In this document: piece by piece, positions 13,201 through 23,289 of the stretch
Numbering within the stretch: position 1 is the first letter of the stretch
How the letters are laid out: each line of letters opens with the position of its first letter
From: Helicoverpa zea
Lineage: Eukaryota > Arthropoda > Insecta > Lepidoptera > Noctuidae
DNA: 64,000 nucleotides
Reading direction: 5' to 3'
Assembly: GCF_022581195.2 (NCBI RefSeq)
Contig: NC_061453.1
Coordinates: 11,240,001-11,304,000, forward strand
Position numbers and translations under genes: made by a program
The notes under the pieces: generated by a model
Told to the model about the DNA's origin: nothing
What the model saw: only the letters and a program-made list of their open reading frames with translations
Database searches by the model: none

Positions 13201-16200
13201 TGTTTATCTCAGGAACTACTGATCAGGAGCCGAATATCTTCTTTGTAATTAGTTGGATAATTTTACAATGAACTTGTTTCCATAAATAGTTCTTGAAAGT
13301 CTTACACAAAACTAAAGGTGCCATCTGGGGTAATTTACAAAGCCGTTTCACTAGAGTAGGTAAATACCAAAGCGACTCGGGGAGAATTCCAACAGTTTTT
13401 GTACGCAGGCACGTCCCAACTAAGATTTACGCCGCCTATCTGAATGAATCGAGCCCTAAAATAAATAAAGCCCTGTAAAATCCTTTTTGGGGTTCCGCGA
13501 GTCATTTTGAAAATCATTTAATTACAAATTGCTTTTTGACTATCAATATTTCTATAATATAATATTTGTTCTAACCGTATGCAGCTGAGTACCAGTGTTT
13601 TACAAGGAGCGACTGCTTATTTGACCTTCTAAACCCAGTTACCCAGGATATCTAATACCCCTAGGGAAACCTGGTTTTCAGACTTACTGGCTTCTGACTA
13701 ACCCATAACGACTGCCAAAGATGTTCAAATTAAAACTTTTATAGTGAGCAAATAATGAAATATTTTTAATGAAACTTAATTTACTGGTAGTTCTCATACA
13801 TACATATTCATTCGCAGAGCCCTTGAAAGTGAATGGTTCAACTGAGGAACCAAGTTAAAATGTCAAGGCTAGACATAAATTTTGTTCAAGTTCACTCTAA
13901 GATTACAGCTTAGCATCTTTTCGTCAAACGTTTATTTATTGACCTACTTGCAGACTAATCCACTTATCGGCGAGAGTAAAAAATATTACGGAATATAGAT
14001 GACATATTGGCAACATTGAAATACGGAGTTGGCTATAAAATAAATTGATACCATCAAGGGAATATGAGCCATATAATATTGTGGCTATAGTCTATTTTAG
14101 TTTGATAGCTAGTATATTGAATTGTCAACCCTGTTGCTCACAAAGTGTAGCCTTTTTTATAAGTTTCATAACGAATACTAACTTTTCACAACGTGAAAGG
14201 TGGAAAAGTATAAAATGTATTAGGGTTGGTTTCAAAGTTCAAAAAGAAGTTAATATTTCCTTTTATACCCAACTCTTTTTCCCTTTTTTATTACAACATA
14301 AATGGAATTTTAAATAGGTATGTGATGATTATAATAAAATGGCGTTCAGCATTGAAAAATAGATACAAAATCTATAATTATAAAAATGAAACCCGTTTTC
14401 CGTTGTCACATCATAACATGAAAACGGCTTGACCGATTTGGCTGACAATTAGAGGGGAGGTAACTTAGATCCGGGAGAAGGTTTTAGGATAGTTTTTGTC
14501 ACCATCCGGCTACGGAACGCGGGTGAAACCGCGGAAAAAGGGCTAGTATTAAATATATTTGCTACGGAACCAATAGTTAGTCGGCAGTTTTTGTCGATTT
14601 ATATCGGTAGGCAACTATAATCGACATTCCGGAATGGCAGTCCCCGATGTTGCGAAAGTGCCGTTAATGGGTCCATAAGTAAAATAATTCGAGAGCCAGA
14701 AATAAAATGTTGTGCCTCTGGCTTTGGGTTGAAGAAAACATTTTTGTTTTAGTAATAAAATAGTAACCTACTACCTATATTGTTTTTTTTTTTCAAGTTG
14801 ATGTAATTGGACCAATTTAAATTACTAAAAACCGTTACTGTAAAAGGATAACGAGCCCATCCGGAAAAAATCGCTAATTAAAAGCATGCATATACTAACG
14901 CAGAAAGTAAAAACTTTTATTTCTAGCAGAAAAGGGTTTCTGTGTAGGTATGATAAGGCCTACTTTTTTAAACACTTATTGTAGGTTCTTCGATTTTTAC
15001 ACTCAGGCGATTCATTAACTTATTTCTTAATAAGTTTAAAGCAAATTACCTAACTTGACAAGACAATACTAATAAACCTTTGATCACACATACAAGTACC
15101 AACACTAGAATTCACAAACAATATCATAATTCCTTCCTATCCTATCGATATCCCATAAATATTTCATGCGAACAATATACAGGAACGCACGCTTCAAGTG
15201 TCGAGGACAAAACGACACTAGTCTCGACACAAAGCGACATAAATGTCCAATGTCCATTGAATATGGGATCCGATAACGATAGCATATAGTTCTGAATATA
15301 TTCTCGAGGGTCAGTTTAGGATAAAGTCGTAAACTGTGATGTTTCAGTCTGAAATATTATAGGGTATAGGTGATATTGAAATATGGATATATGGGTCCTT
15401 TCTGCGTGATAATTCGGGCGTTCAAAGATACTAGGTATTCTGTATGTCGGAGACTGTCAATAGTACGGACACTAAACGTCACGCAGGCGCGCCCTCTGGT
15501 GGCGTTTCCGGTGAAACAACATTTTGACGCGCTTGGCAGAGTCGTGGCGGGTAGCGTGGCGTCCGCGGAGCTCAGTCTTGGTCGAGGCTTCGTCGAGTCT
15601 TATTGCCTAGCGTTGTAGAACTTAAACTTATTGTAAAGTGTCTTGTGATTTTTGTATCGTAATGGTTCTTCTAACCTAACAGACAGACATGTGTTGCTGC
15701 GGAGTTTGTTCCGCTACTTCTTCTCCCCAGCCAAAACACATAGGAAGTGGCGAAGGGCGGGCTTTTTGGGGGCTGTCTTTTGTTCTGACTAATTTGAATA
15801 AACGTTTGACTTTTGAGTTTGTTTGAGTTATCTCTTTGCTCGATTACCCTAGCTGATGTCGGACGATAGTGCCATCCTGATGTAGCTCCGACATGTACAT
15901 ATTTTGCGTGTTAGTTAAGCTTTTGGGAACGTTTACTTTGACACTTTAATGAAAATAAAAAATGCCGTGTAGCTTATCATCATATTTCTATAGTCTGATT
16001 TTTAATTCGAGTCAGTAAAATGACATTTCCAGTGTTGCGCGGTTTTAAAAAAATAGGGTCCCAAATAAATAGTGATGTGGAAAATCGAGATTTTTAAATC
16101 GAGAATTAAAAGTTAGTCTAGATTATATTCATTTATTTATTTGTACATACATTACATTTTTTATTAATATCAAATTGGCTTTATATTAATATAAATATGT

Positions 16201-19200
16201 AATTTACGGAAATTAAACTGGAGACATGTAATTAAATATTACATAAAATACTGTTGTTATATTTTTTTTTGTTATGTAATAATGTTGTAATGAGAAGTTT
16301 TTGTATGCTGGGAAGGTTCATATTTCTAAAATCGTATTATTTAATACGTTCTGCTTTAAATATTTACAATAAAAACAACGCTCTGATACTTAATAAAATA
16401 AATCATGACTAAACTTCTAAGTCGATCGATTGTGGAACATCACTATTGTAGTGGGTCACCCTTTTTTGTGAAAGTGACAGTTGCTCCTGTCATTTTACTG
16501 ACTCGAATTAAAAATCAGACTTTAAGGCTCGTTACCGATATTTTATATTAATAACTAGCTTTCACCTACGGTTATACCTGTATTTTGAAAAGTCTACAAA
16601 AACTAGTGAAACTAACATACGTTGATATAAAAAAGGCATAATAACTTTGCCAAAGTAATATTAGACCAGCAATCAAAACTACCCTATACCTATTTTATTT
16701 ATTGCCTCGTCGGCAAACACATTCCTAACTTGTGCGTCAATACGGACAACATAAAGCTTTGTGAGTAAGGTCAGGGCAAGGGAAAATAATAAAGCGGATT
16801 ATTCTGGTGTTTCTCATTTCCATGTACAAAGGGGAGAGGAACAGTTTTAGATTAGAAACGTAACTTTATTATAAAATTTGTTTTGTTTATCGAGTTTGAG
16901 CTTAGGCATGAATTTCTTTGACGTATCTCAACGTAATTTAGTGTCGAGTTTGGTTGAGGTATGTCATGGCAAATGATTTTGATAAGGATGTAGGTATGTA
17001 TTATGTATTTTGTATGCTCATAAAATAAGATACGGAATTCTTTTGTTTTTCAAATATCATCTGCTTAGCCTTTTCAGTTTAACAGGATGCAGATAAGTAG
17101 GTACTTGTGTTCTAGCAGAAGTGAAGCGACTGCCTATCCTCCTGAACCTTGTGCGCCCAGTGTTGCTTAACTTTATGATCGACCATGACTTTTTTTGTTC
17201 CTCAATAATCATCAAATTATTTACCTATTGAAACAATAACTAACTTAATTACAACCTGGAATGCAAACAAGACTAATGAAAGAGATCTAAAGGTAAATAC
17301 AGTATTATCAATACTTAGTAAAACAACATAAATACCTGCGTATTATAAGTATTTGTATAGTGTTTGTACCTATGTGTGTTCTCAGTTAGTTTCACAGATA
17401 CAATATTTGTGTTAAATATCATGACACCTGCTTTCACTGGGGGATCAAACCGATGTTTACTTATAGCCACATTTCTATTTATGTTTGTCTGACAAGTTAT
17501 GTTAGGTGACCCAATTTTCATCTACTTTCAGACACAGTACTGTGGATTTTGAATATAATTAATCTAATTAGTATTGAACAAAAATTATTAAATACATTTA
17601 TTTATAACTTCACTAGTTTTCCCAGCGGTTTCACGAGCGGAACCGCTTCGTGCACCCTGGTAAAAAGTAGCTTTCTTTGAAAAATTTGCTTCCTGACACT
17701 GAAGGATCTTTTTCAAATCAGACTACTAGCTCCTAAAGATTTAAACAAAACAAACCATCTCCTTATTACATCAGTGTGCGAACGGCTTATCATAATCGAT
17801 CTCGCCATTTCAGGGATAAGCCTGAAAATACCTACCCAAAAATTGCAAAAAAAAATGTTTCAGTAAGTATTTACATCCATATGGACATAGTAAAAAGGCG
17901 GTTATTTTAATATTACATAGAGACACTCCAATTCACTTGCAAAGATTATTCTTTGTAAGGGCATAAATTAAGCTTAAAAATTAAATAAAGCTACATACAC
18001 ACCTGCCAATACTGATGAAGCACATGTGCATGATGCTGGCTGAGCACGCGAGCACGTCGCACGTGACGTACACGTTGCACCATACCACTCCCAGCGGCCA
18101 GTAACCTGGTGAGGTGGTGAAGGAATTAGCACCTTATGTTGTAGGGGATGAGTGTGATTTTGTTACAGAAGGAGATTTTGGTGTTAATTCTAAAACAAGC
18201 GTTTATATATATATATTTTTTTTATCAGTTTTGTGTAGCTTTAGATTCAGTACAAAATTATCTACATTCCTACATATTTAGAAAACTTACTTCTTTAATA
18301 ACCAAAAGCATGTTTTTTTTTAATTTGATAAATTAATAATTTTCATCGTATGTACCTATAACCTACCACGGAGGACTAAATGATTAGGTACCCAATGTTT
18401 CAAAAAGTATCTAACAAGCTAGGAAATCCAATTTTAGTACACCTGCCTTTTCACTTTTTTATGACAACACACAGGGGCGTACAAAATATTTACAGACTGA
18501 CATTCAAAATTGGATTTGGGGTCGACAAACGTAACTTTTTGACTATTCGATCATTTCCTGCGAATTTCCATACAACTACAGGCAGAAGATTGCTTCGTGC
18601 TGACAAATATGCCGAATTCAAGTGAACAGACTTTGGCAATAAGATTTTATATCCTCTGTTGTGTGACACACAGCCTCTACACATGAACAGCAGTATTTTT
18701 ATGATTAAGAAGCTATTTCAAAAGTATGTTCTACAACTTTTTATTTCAGTTTTAAATTGCTATAGAGCCCTATGGCTTCAGAGTGGAAAAATCTCTTGTA
18801 AATCCATCTACAAATTCATAAGAAACAGGTACTTAGGCAAATTAAGCTTAGCGATTTGACATAATATTTAATCTAATTTAATTGCGTATTAGAATAATTA
18901 TTAATTTACACTCATTATAAATATCAAAAAAACAAAATGATTCCGTATGTAACCTATCTCTTAGAAATAAATAAGAGTTTGATATACGAATATTCGCAAA
19001 AGAGCCTATTTCATGTAGGTAATAATGTTTTTCATGTAACAAAGCCGTGTGTTTCAAGCAGTTAATATTAGATAGCCATACCCGCTCACGCAATTGGCCC
19101 CGCTTCCTTTCGTAAAAGGCTTGCGTTGTGGAAATAGGTACAATTTGTAGACGGTACACGGCGGCTATGAAAGATGTGGGCTATCTGCGCAAATGGATAG

Positions 19201-20056
19201 TCTGTGCGCCGTAATAGGTACAATGTGTTACCGTTTTCAAGCAATCCACTAGACGGTCGCTTTAAAGAAATTGTTTTAAAAGATTTTTATGGAGTTGCAT
19301 TTTTTGTGTAGAATAATGGGAGGATATATGTAGTTACATTAGGTGTATTAAAAGTTTTGTCTTTGTTTCTTGTTATAATAAAAAAAAAGATTTGATATAC
19401 TTACCTAGGAATCCAGGAATAGCCCCCATCGGCATCACAAACAAACTGACCAGCAGATCTGCAATGGCCAGCGAAAGAAGAAAATAATTCGTCACATTTT
19501 GCAGCCTTTTATCCAAACACACGGCCAAACACACTAATATATTGCCCACACCACCCGCTATAATAAACACTATCACAAACAAGAAACTCCAATCGTATCC
19601 CACTTTGTCCACCACTTCTTCCGTACTATTCCTAAATCCATAACTACATTGAAAACTTTCCACTACACCTAACACTGGAGTGTCATTTAAAACGTCAATG
19701 TACAACGTCCGATTGTTAGCCTCTGTATAACAGAATAGGGTGTCCAAATCGCAGAAGAAATTGGGTAATCGGAGCCACAGATTCTTCAGTGCACTTTCGA
19801 ATATTATTGTCACCATGTTCAGCTTGAGGTAAGGAGTACATAAAGTGTTGTTGCTACCAGCATTCGTAATATTACACGTAGTGCAAGTATATGAGGTTTC
19901 ATTTTGTATGTCTATGTTTAGCTCGCAGGTATAGTTAATACTGTTTTCATCAGCAGTGCAGTCAAGGCCGGAGAAGGATTCGCCGCAGCCCGTCCCGTGC
20001 CTCAGGTGACATTGGAATTCTTGAAACGCTGGGTCCAGGAAAGTGAGATTATTCAT
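4002..20056 (-). CDS. 5-HT2A: 5-HT2A-type serotonin receptor, 5' four coding exons (partial gene)
   Basis: Class A G-protein-coupled receptor of the plasma membrane. The 5-HT2 family binds serotonin and couples to Gq and phospholipase C. Exons 19405-20056, 18003-18105, 8219-8340 and 4002-4200 join through GT/AG introns in unbroken frame to give 358 residues. Residues 1-153 form a glycosylation- and cysteine-rich N-terminus. TM1 is about 157-180 (GN at 171-172), TM2 about 190-214 (LAIAD at 196-200), TM3 about 224-248, TM4 about 270-291 and TM5 about 315-341 with Pro326. Cys227 and Cys307 form the expected TM3-ECL2 disulfide pair, and Asp234 (3.32) is the amine-binding acid. The IRNPL loop and the NIMP...CVINN second extracellular loop fit insect 5-HT2A rather than 5-HT2B, from memory of the fly proteins. 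TM6, TM7 and the tail are not in the window. Oddities are GRY for DRY and Phe334 at 5.58. The subtype is less certain than the family. Confidence 0.9.
4798..4856 (+). repeat. Tetranucleotide microsatellite (TCTG/TTTG)
   Basis: Alternating TCTG and TTTG units run for about 55 bp. Such stretches often sit inside decayed Lep1-type Helitrons; the following GGGATTCACGTAAAATCTAC may be part of one. Confidence 0.8.
6619..7010. mobile_element. GC-rich foldback element with ~105-bp inverted ends
   Basis: The left half (6627 to about 6735) and right half (about 6905 to 6999) are imperfect reverse complements, each starting CCCCACATTAGGCGTGCGCG at the outside and reaching a TTTTGCTGCCCTGCGGCAT segment inside. 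The centre has an 11-bp tandem motif (CGCCGCGTGCT) repeated about three times near 6841-6875. Very high CpG against an AT-rich intron. The open frames here (minus 6619-6967) are by-products of GC content. Confidence 0.75.
7072..7240 (-). mobile_element. Decayed SINE fragment (379-bp family)
   Basis: Matches the reverse complement of the complete SINEs at 34290 and 55995 (CCCCAACTATGTTGG, GGCTTCCAGTC, GGAGCGACTACCTATCT, TGGCTTCTAATTAGTCG) with many substitutions. The tRNA-like head is missing. Confidence 0.65.
7457..7556 (+). mobile_element. Internally deleted Helitron, Lep1-like
   Basis: Begins TCCTAATTATACTG after A and ends with the hairpin CCCACGCAGACGAAGTTGCG and CAGCTAG before T. At only ~100 bp it is a deletion derivative of the complete copy at 34758-34961. 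Confidence 0.6.
8001..8095 (+). mobile_element. RTE-type LINE 3' end, 95 bp, with target duplication
   Basis: Contains the conserved 3' end GACGCTGGATGCAGGTCGC ... TGTTCAGCAGTGGACGTCC ... GGCTGAGATGATGAT seen in many lepidopteran RTE LINEs, coding for the end of the reverse-transcriptase ORF. It is flanked by a 12-bp direct repeat GATAACCAAACT (7989-8000 and 8096-8107), the sign of target-primed insertion with extreme 5' truncation. Lies in the intron 122 bp downstream of exon 3 on the receptor's strand. Confidence 0.85.
8219..8340 (-). CDS. 5-HT2A: 5-HT2A coding exon 3: ICL2 and TM4
   Basis: This 122-bp exon has acceptor TTGCCCACAG just before 8340 and donor TTTTAG|GTAAGT at 8218. It completes Arg252 and encodes Tyr253 to Leu292 plus one base of Gly293. 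It contains the second intracellular loop YLGIRNPLKSRHHSTKR, rich in basic residues as expected for G-protein contact, and TM4 with the conserved Trp279 (4.50). Confidence 0.92.
13573..13735 (-). mobile_element. SINE fragment (379-bp family)
   Basis: Reverse-complement match to the middle of the family: GCAGCTGAGTACCAGTGTTT, TACAAGGAGCGACTGC, CTTACTGGCTTCTGACTA, ACGACTGCCAA. Ends are missing. Confidence 0.75.
14371..14546 (+). mobile_element. Non-autonomous Helitron, Lep1-like
   Basis: Starts TCTATAATTATAAAAATG after A and ends GGGCTAG before T. The internal GCTGACAATTAGAGGGGAGG and GCGGGTGAAACCGCGG hairpin are shared with the minus-strand copy near 42217-42360 and others in the window. Confidence 0.75.
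15445..15893 (+). mobile_element. Solo LTR of an LTR retrotransposon
   Basis: 449 bp with inverted ends TGTCGGAG ... CTCCGACA and a 4-bp target duplication TGTA on each side (15441-15444, 15894-15897). AATAAA at 15797-15802 is in the right place for an R/U5 poly(A) signal. There is no internal region, so it is the product of recombination between the two LTRs of a provirus-like copy. The 4-bp duplication fits Ty3/Gypsy or BEL/Pao; I cannot decide which. The open frame 15370-15618 is LTR sequence. Confidence 0.8.
15992..16521. mobile_element. Non-autonomous TIR element, 530 bp, exact 33-bp ends
   Basis: The outer 33 bp (from AGTCTGATTTTTAATTCGAG) are exact reverse complements at 15992-16024 and 16489-16521, with weaker inverted similarity continuing inward through AATAGTGATGT blocks near 16068 and 16435. 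The interior is AT-rich with no ORF. No convincing target duplication is visible, so the superfamily is open. Confidence 0.85.
18003..18105 (-). CDS. 5-HT2A: 5-HT2A coding exon 2: ECL1 and TM3
   Basis: This 103-bp exon is too short for ORF callers. The acceptor ACCAG precedes 18105 and the donor GTGTGT begins at 18002. It joins exon 1 in frame (G|GT = Gly218) and encodes residues 218-251 plus two bases of Arg252. It carries the GYWPLG loop, Cys227, the ligand-binding Asp234 in a CDVLACSASI context, and the TM3 end ISIG. The codon at the DRY aspartate position is GGC (Gly), read entirely inside the exon, so the substitution is not a splice artefact. Confidence 0.92.
18106..19404 (-). other. 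5-HT2A intron between exons 1 and 2
   Basis: A 1,299-bp AT-rich intron with GTAAGT at 19404 and ACCAG at 18106. The frames at 18380-18690 on both strands show no recognisable domain and look like chance. Confidence 0.85.
19405..20056 (-). CDS. 5-HT2A: 5-HT2A coding exon 1: N-terminus, TM1, TM2
   Basis: This exon encodes residues 1-217 plus one base of codon 218. It runs from the ATG at 20056 to a strong donor (G|GTAAGT, intron from 19404). The frame reads on into the intron for a few codons before a stop, so the real protein leaves here. There is no hydrophobic signal peptide at the start, as is usual for amine receptors. The extracellular part has eight N-X-S/T sites (N3, 41, 52, 62, 69, 115, 124, 143) and ten cysteines (16, 24, 33, 44, 58, 61, 73, 102, 109, 137). 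TM1 and TM2 follow and are typical. This ATG was chosen because it opens the long frame and the splice acceptor lies only 60 nt upstream; an in-frame start further upstream is not available in this exon. Confidence 0.92.
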
Positions 20057-20116
20057 GTCCAGGATAATGTTAGGTCACATTTTGTACTCCCGCTTTGTTG
20101 GTCATCGTTTTGAGAC
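20057..20116 (-). other. 5-HT2A leader segment with splice acceptor
   Basis: A good acceptor (TTTGTTTCAG ending at 20117) precedes 60 nt of untranslated leader joined to the start codon. The 5' end of the transcript therefore lies in one or more exons further right on the minus strand, which cannot be placed from sequence alone. The first intron could cover much of the gene-poor right part of the window. Confidence 0.7.
20070..20105 (-). promoter_or_regulatory. Upstream ORF in the 5-HT2A leader
   Basis: An ATG at 20105-20103 opens a complete 11-codon frame (MTNKAGVQNVT) closing at TAA 20072-20070, 13 nt before the receptor ATG and in another frame. Short uORFs this close to a main start commonly reduce translation of the main frame. 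That effect is inferred here. Confidence 0.55.
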
Positions 20117-20891
20117 CTGAAACAAAAGAATACGTTGGTTAGAAACTGGTGAAGAGTGGGCGTTTTGGTCGCGTCTTTAGTTGTATAGTTTGACGTGCAA
20201 AACGTGGAATTTTTTGCCTATTTTGAACTGAATTTTGAATTGCCTTGAGAGACCCTCTTGGTTTAGCATACTCCCCAAGAGTTCAGATTAAGGTAAAAAC
20301 AGTTGAAGGTACATTTAAAACTCTTGCGATAATCTCTCCTCTCAAAAACAAAAGAATGTGAAACAAAGCAAGTCAGAATTATCTTCTAACAAAATCTGTG
20401 ATGCGAAGATTTTTAATATTGCTCCTTACACAACGACTTTCAAGCTACTTGGAATAAAAATGAAAAATAGTCGCTGTTATAAATGACTATTTAATTAACA
20501 TAAGATTAATTATTCTCGGCAAATTGTCAGTTAGTGTGAGAGAGTTAATTAAATTGTTTAGTGATAAATATTAAGGCTCTATTTGGATTACAGTAATGTG
20601 GATGAAATCTCCTTGCTTGAAAAATACGAAATCTGAGCACCTATTACTGCATTTTTAAATAAAATTGGGAGTATGCATATATGTTAACTTATACGAAGAA
20701 TAGTAAGAAAAATTAATACGTTTCTACCCATTGCTCAGCTGACAGCAATAAGCTCACCCCAATTACATAGAAAATAAATATAAACTAACCCTTCAGGGAT
20801 AGATAGGGGAGTCGTTATGTAGAACGAGGGGAAATCCTAATGATGAACAATAATAACACTGAATAGTAAACCAACGCAATATAGTGCGTAA

Positions 20892-21145
20892 TCTATACTA
20901 AAATAATAAAGCTGAAGAGTTTGTTTGTTTGTTTGTTTGTGAACTACTCCGATTAGAAACATTCTTTCAATGTTTGATAGCCCATTTATTGAGGAAGGCT
21001 CATCATCTCCCGAGCCTTTTCCTAACTATGTTGGGGTCGGCTTCCAGTCTAACCGGATTCAGCTATTGAGTAGGCTGTAGGCTTTTTATACGGGTTCGTA
21101 CAGAGGTTCCCACGGGCTGTGGATGAAACCGCTGGCAGAAACTAG
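20892..21145 (+). mobile_element. Helitron, Lep1-like, carrying a SINE fragment
   Basis: Begins TCTATACTAAAATAATAAAG after A and ends AAACTAG before T, with a GTTTGTTTGTTTGTTTG stretch near the start. The canonical interior is interrupted at 20998-21062 by a minus-strand piece of the SINE family (CCCGAGCCTTTTCCTAACTA to CCGGATTCAGCT), after which the Helitron text resumes (CCCACGGGCTGTGGATGAAA). Confidence 0.7.
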
Positions 21146-21719
21146 TATTATTATGAAAACTAGCACTCAACTTCTGGGGGAAGGATAAAAAATTGTTTAT
21201 ATTAATCTTTTCTCAGGCTCTTCGATCCTGTAGTTTTAGCTTGAAAGAGCGACAGACGAAGACATACGAAGTACTTTCGCATTTATAGTGAGAACGTGTT
21301 TAAAGCCTTTCTAGCATTATACAGGAATTAGACGAGGAACACTTTTTATGAGTCTCTGAAACAGAGTTTTTATTGCCGTTATTAAAACTATGACAAGAAT
21401 TTAAAAAAGTTTACTGGTAGTAGCGCAGAGCTAAGAGAGCAACTATTGTTTTGAAGACTATCGCTCTCAATAACATTATAACGAACCACTTTATAATCTG
21501 ACTTTATCAACCCTGTTGCCTGATTACATATGCGAATACATATCCATAAAAATATTATGTACTCACTATTCCATTTCACACAATATCAAAATTATACATT
21601 AAACATAATTTAGAATACATATACGAAAAGCAAAGTACTCCAAGCCGTGTGAAGAGCACTCTACTCCGCATACTAACAGTCGCAAGTATCAAGATTATGC
21701 GTTAGAGGTAGGCTTGTAA

Positions 21720-22350
21720 CAAGGAGGAAGTAAACTTAGCGGAGATGCCATTAGGAAGAAGGGTCAGGCGCCTTCTCGTATGTCAAATAAAATACCGTAG
21801 GCGTAGAAATGATCAGTTAAGTACTAGAACTAACGATACGTTCGGATTCTTTCAAAAGTATTTTTTTAATATCAAATAGGCCTATAAAAGCTCTTTCGGA
21901 ACGTCAAACTAGTTAGGTACTTTGTCAAATAATTACGGACTGTCAAAGATGGGTCTTGATTAAAAAGTACATTTTATATCATAAAAAGTACAAATGGTCT
22001 TACTACAAAAACTTTAAACCCTGTTTTACAGTTGTCTAATAAAATTTTGGCTGCAAAATGAACCATATGTCAACGTCATAATTTGACATTTTTTTAGACA
22101 AGGCATAAACTGACGTTTAAAAGTTTTTGTGGTAAGACGGAAAGTGTCCAACAAAACTATATTCAACATAGTTTGTCTGTTGGATCATATTGGTGACTTT
22201 ATTTTTTTTAAAAGTGAGCGGGTTCTAAAGATGGCGTATAAGGGTGGAGCTAGTAATGATCCTCGTCCCCCGAACATTCACATTTTAGCTTGCTACTTTC
22301 TTAGGAGATTTTGCATTATGGCACCTCTGCTATATTTCTTTCCTCCTTGT
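21720..22350 (+). mobile_element. Inverted-repeat element family A, copy 1, with nested insert
   Basis: Ends AAGGAGGAAGTAAACTTAGC ... and its mirror GCACCTCTGCTATATTTCTT-TCCTCCTT match family A (see 24838-25142). It is longer than the ~300-bp siblings, partly because a second inverted-repeat element (21997-22138) sits inside it. Confidence 0.7.
21997..22138. mobile_element. Small TIR element nested in family A copy 1
   Basis: 142 bp whose ends GTCTTACTACAAAAACTTT and AAGTTTTTGTGGTAAGAC are near-perfect ~23-bp inverted repeats. The interior pairs again (GTTGTCTAATAAAATTTTGG against the TTTTTTTAGACAAGG region). No ORF. Class unknown. Confidence 0.75.
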
Positions 22351-22998
22351 GTAGGCCCGTGATAATGTGAAACGTTTGCTCTTTTGTTTTGTGAAGAGGA
22401 ACTAAGTGCGTTTTGAATGTTTCAAAGACGTTTTTAGAGGATAATGTTCACAGCTTTGTATATTGCTTTTGGTCTGTTTTGATGTTTAGAAACTCTGTGT
22501 TTGTAGAATTGTAGTAAGTAATCACAATTTTGTGAGTCGAAATTTTGAGATAATTGAACAAAACAAAAGTATTATTTTTGTTCATTTAACAGCTTGATAA
22601 GTAATGACTCAAAATCTTGAAAAGTGAATATAGTATTTTTTTTGTTAAATATAAGAAAAAGCTCTTAGCTAAGAAGTGATCCCAAAAAAATCAACTATCT
22701 TTCTAGTATAGATCCAACTGGTACGAAATAAAGATTAATTTTCTAGTTGGTAACAAGAAGATAAAGTTAACAACTACCTCATACAAAAATCTCATTCCCA
22801 ACCATATAAAAAAGCATTTTACAAAACTATCTCTACATTAAAGCGAACTCAATGCAATCGAATTCGTCCCACAATACCAGTAATTTAGGTACATCGCACG
22901 TGAACTGATAAGTATGGATCGTTACGTGAGTGGGTGGCTACACTGTCGCAATTTATCGGGACAGTATTCCCGCCTTTTGGATATGAATGTACTGGCTC

Positions 22999-23289
22999 CA
23001 TGGAGAATAAAATGACTAGCGGAGATGTCATAATGCAAACTCCCCTATAAAAGTAACGCTGTTTGCGAATGTTTGGCGAACAATTAACATTACAAGCTCC
23101 ACCCTACACGCCTGCCATAGAAACCGTCCATTATTTTCAAAATAAAATCGCCTATCTATCAAGTCCAGTCTTCAAGAAACACGAACGCCGCGGCACTTTA
23201 ATCACGCCTACTATACGTTACTTGACCTACAAGAAAGCGCCTGACCTACCTTCCTTATGGCATCTCCGCTCATCTTTCCTTCCTCCATG
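22999..23289 (-). mobile_element. Inverted-repeat element family A, copy 2
   Basis: Ends CATGGAGAATAAAATGACTA and its mirror TCATCTTTCCTTCCTCCATG, with GCGGAGATGTCATAATGC and TATGGCATCTCCGCTC just inside. Orientation is opposite to copy 1 judged by the GACCTACAAGAAAGCGCCTG side. About 290 bp, non-coding. Confidence 0.75.

Larger units (their letters stand above)
8341..18002 (-). other. 5-HT2A intron between exons 2 and 3
   Basis: A 9,662-bp intron interrupting the GRY codons (AG|G). It holds the solo LTR, the 530-bp TIR element, a Helitron and SINE remnants listed separately. A moderately GC-rich stretch at 9465-9530 and another at 9890-10030 (with ATGAGGTGTTTCTGCAAG on the minus strand) look like old repeat pieces. 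At 12280-12345 and 12880-12925 inverted TTTCGGCCGAAACCGAAAC-like blocks may be ends of a further decayed element. No coding exon recognised. Confidence 0.75.

Noticed and set aside
13293..13517. Opposed ~60-residue frames
   Set aside because: Chance-length frames without splice context or recognisable motif.
18380..18690. Frames inside the intron between exons 1 and 2
   Set aside because: Both strands are open to similar length and composition is that of intron DNA.
19373..19404. Extension of receptor exon 1 to the in-frame stop
   Set aside because: A consensus donor at 19404 and perfect in-frame joining to the TM3 exon show this is intron.
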